Source: Candidatus Fimadaptatus faecigallinarum
GTDB lineage: Bacteria; Bacillota; Clostridia; Christensenellales; Aristaeellaceae
Reading direction: 5' to 3'
DNA length: 64,000 nt
Assembly: GCA_018714445.1 (NCBI GenBank)
Contig: DVNK01000027.1
Location: forward strand, 1 to 64,000
Made by a program: the position numbers and the translations under genes. Of the stretch, positions 62,309 to 64,000 are shown one piece after another (positions within the stretch are counted from its first letter, which is position 1; every line of letters begins with the position of its first letter). The notes beneath the pieces were generated by a model. The model searched no databases. It was not told where the DNA came from and saw nothing but the letters and a program-made list of their open reading frames with translations.

Positions 62309-63316
62309 ATGGGGGCGATGGCGGTGGAGATACGCGAAGAACTCGAACAGCTTGAGCATCGGATACTCTCGCCGCGCGCGTGCTTTGCCGACTCAAGTCG
62401 CGGGCGCGAGCGGCCTATGGAGCCATGCCCGCTGCGCACCGCGTTTCAGCGCGACCGCGACCGCATAGTGCACTGCAAATCGTTCCGCCGGCTCAAGCAC
62501 AAGACGCAGGTGTTCCTGGCGCCGCAGGGCGACCACTACCGCACGCGACTCACCCATACGCTGGAGGTGTCGCAGATCGCCCGCACTATGGCGCGCGCGC
62601 TCAGGCTCAACGAGGACCTGACGGAGGCGATAGCGTTGGGCCATGACCTGGGCCATACTCCGTTTGGGCACATGGGCGAGCGCACGCTGAATTCGCTCAA
62701 CCCGGCGGGCTTTCATCACAACGAGCAGAGCCTGCGCGTGGTCGAACGGCTCGAGGGTTCAGGGGGATTGAACCTTACGTGGGAGGTGCGCGACGGTATC
62801 GCGCATCACTCGGGCCGAGTGCGCCCGGCAACGCTGGAAGGCCGGCTGGTCGCGCTGGCCGATAGGATAGCCTACATAAACCACGACATCGACGACGCCG
62901 AACGCGCCGGTATGCTGGCCGCGCGCGACTTGCCCGCAAAGTGCGTCGAGGCGCTGGGCGATACCCATGGCCGGCGCATCGATACGCTGATACGCGACGT
63001 AGTGCGCACGTCGGATGGGCAGGACGACATCATGATGAGCGAGCGCAATTACGACTTCATGATGCAGCTGCGAGAATTCTTGTTCGAACGCATATATCGC
63101 GGCGACTGGGCGCGGGAGGAGGAAAAGCGCGCCGATCATGTGATAAGCGACCTGTACCGTTACTTCATGGCCAACCCGGTCGAGCTGCCCAATGTCAGCA
63201 CGCTGTACACAGAAGGCTTTGACAGGGCGATCTGCGACTACATAGCAGGCATGACCGATCAATATGCGGTCGAGCTGTTCCGGCAAAAATTCATACCCGC
63301 GCCGTTTTTAAAGTGA
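62309..63316 (+). CDS. dgt: deoxyguanosinetriphosphate triphosphohydrolase-like protein
   Basis: A 335-residue HD-domain dNTPase. It has FQRDRDRIVHCKSFRRLKHK, the HD site RLTHTLEVSQIARTMARAL with GHDLGHTPFGHMGE, and HHNEQSLRVVERL. It likely removes dNTPs; in Firmicutes it often stands before dnaG and rpoD, as here. The start is uncertain: ATG 62309, ATG 62318 or a TTG at 62252 with AAAGG before it. Family is sure. Confidence 0.9.
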   Translation: MGAMAVEIREELEQLEHRILSPRACFADSSRGRERPMEPCPLRTAFQRDRDRIVHCKSFRRLKHKTQVFLAPQGDHYRTRLTHTLEVSQIARTMARALRLNEDLTEAIALGHDLGHTPFGHMGERTLNSLNPAGFHHNEQSLRVVERLEGSGGLNLTWEVRDGIAHHSGRVRPATLEGRLVALADRIAYINHDIDDAERAGMLAARDLPAKCVEALGDTHGRRIDTLIRDVVRTSDGQDDIMMSERNYDFMMQLREFLFERIYRGDWAREEEKRADHVISDLYRYFMANPVELPNVSTLYTEGFDRAICDYIAGMTDQYAVELFRQKFIPAPFLK

Positions 63317-63429
63317 CGCGGGCGGAGGCGGGATGTTTATTTTCTAATTAAATATCGCGCGCACAGGCAGGGAAATGAGCGAAATTTGTTGAATCGACAT
63401 TTGCGGGGGCAGCTCCGCAAGGTGAAAAA

Positions 63430-64000
63430 ATGGCAAGCGGCAATGACTGGATAGACAGACTGCGCGAGAGCGTGGACATTGTGGACGTGGTGGGCGACTA
63501 CGTGTCGCTGAAGCCCAAGGGTCACAGACACTGGGCATGTTGCCCGTTTCACAATGAGAAGACGCCGTCATTCTCGGTGGACTCGCGCACGCAGATGTTC
63601 TACTGCTTTGGCTGCCACAAAGGCGGCAATGTGTACACCTTCGTAATGGAGATGGAACACATGGAGTTCATGGACGCGGCCCGATTGCTGGCCGAACGCG
63701 TGAACTTCGAGATACCCAAGCTGAGCAGGCGCGACGAGCCCGGCGTCAATGCCGAGCAGCGCCAGCGCGTATACGAGTGCAACCGTGCCGCGGCGCTGTA
63801 CTATCACCAGTTGCTGTACAGCCCCGAAGGCGCGCCGGCGCTGAGCTACCTGCACAGGCGCGGCCTGGACGATCAGACGATACGCCGGTTTGGACTGGGC
63901 GCGACGCCTCAACAGGGCGACGCGCTGACGCGCGAGCTGCGCGCGCAGGGATTTACCGACGACGAGCTGCGCATGGCGGGGCTGGTCGGCGAGCGCGACG
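63430..64000 (+). CDS. dnaG: DNA primase DnaG, 5' part (runs off the window)
   Basis: The first 190 codons of DnaG, which makes RNA primers for replication. The CHC2 zinc finger reads CCPFHNEKTPSF then FYCFGCHKGGN, with the usual DWIDRLRESVDIVDVV start. ATG 63430 follows AAGGTG. The catalytic TOPRIM domain lies beyond the end of the window. It follows dgt by 113 bases. Confidence 0.95.
   Translation, partial: MASGNDWIDRLRESVDIVDVVGDYVSLKPKGHRHWACCPFHNEKTPSFSVDSRTQMFYCFGCHKGGNVYTFVMEMEHMEFMDAARLLAERVNFEIPKLSRRDEPGVNAEQRQRVYECNRAAALYYHQLLYSPEGAPALSYLHRRGLDDQTIRRFGLGATPQQGDALTRELRAQGFTDDELRMAGLVGERD

Overview
The window looks like a chromosomal segment of a GC-rich, anaerobic, gut-type Clostridia (Bacillota). 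Supporting signs are AGGAGG-type ribosome sites throughout, PurR, XpaC/TelA, a DUF1846 protein, a dgt-dnaG pair running off the right edge, and a class I lysyl-tRNA synthetase. From about 19.5 kb onward most non-housekeeping genes use ATA as the main isoleucine codon although the DNA is GC-rich. The left 19 kb does not share this habit and has several long gene-poor gaps, so it reads like an island.

Layout. 0.4-3.2 kb: an exported chagasin-type (I42) inhibitor protein and an APH-like kinase, separated by gene-poor DNA. 4.2-18.7 kb: a compact ten-gene RiPP (ribosomally made, modified peptide) cluster. In order it holds a radical SAM/SPASM enzyme, a short HlyD-like membrane protein, a C39 peptidase-ABC exporter, a second NHLM-type ABC protein, a Nif11-type precursor peptide with a Cys/Ser-rich core, three more radical SAM/SPASM enzymes and two paralogous YcaO proteins. 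I propose this as the undescribed system: one precursor served by four radical SAM enzymes and two YcaO enzymes, with leader removal and export by the ABC pair. Paired hairpins flank the precursor gene and may set its transcript level.

19.6-25 kb: an Opp-type oligopeptide/oligosaccharide ABC operon (SBP, two permeases, two ATPases). 25.4-44.5 kb: a glycan-use region with a sialidase-like protein, CutC, a ROK regulator, a GH2 enzyme, a GH172 enzyme, a UroD-like protein, a LacI regulator, a sugar transporter, a 1102-residue beta-helix/PKD protein and a GH38 alpha-mannosidase. Three genes here carry lesions: a frameshift in GH172, an in-frame TAG in GH38, and a deletion that joins a permease to a solute-binding protein. 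Either this locus is decaying or the assembly has errors here.

44.6-57.5 kb: DUF1846, GNAT, a small exported protein, murC, purR, class I lysyl-tRNA synthetase with a C-terminal tRNA-binding domain, and an XpaC-TelA-LemA-TPM operon. 58.1-58.6 kb: a five-tRNA operon (Val, Asp, Phe, Gly, Cys). 58.8-64 kb: an alkyltransferase-like protein, GNAT, a small hypothetical, GtrA plus GT2, a 61-bp repeat array, dgt and the start of dnaG.

Four tandem-repeat arrays lie in intergenic gaps: two with a 17-bp period, one of 62 bp and one of 61 bp. The second 17-bp array contains a 39-bp inverted copy of the telA 3' region, 4.9 kb away.
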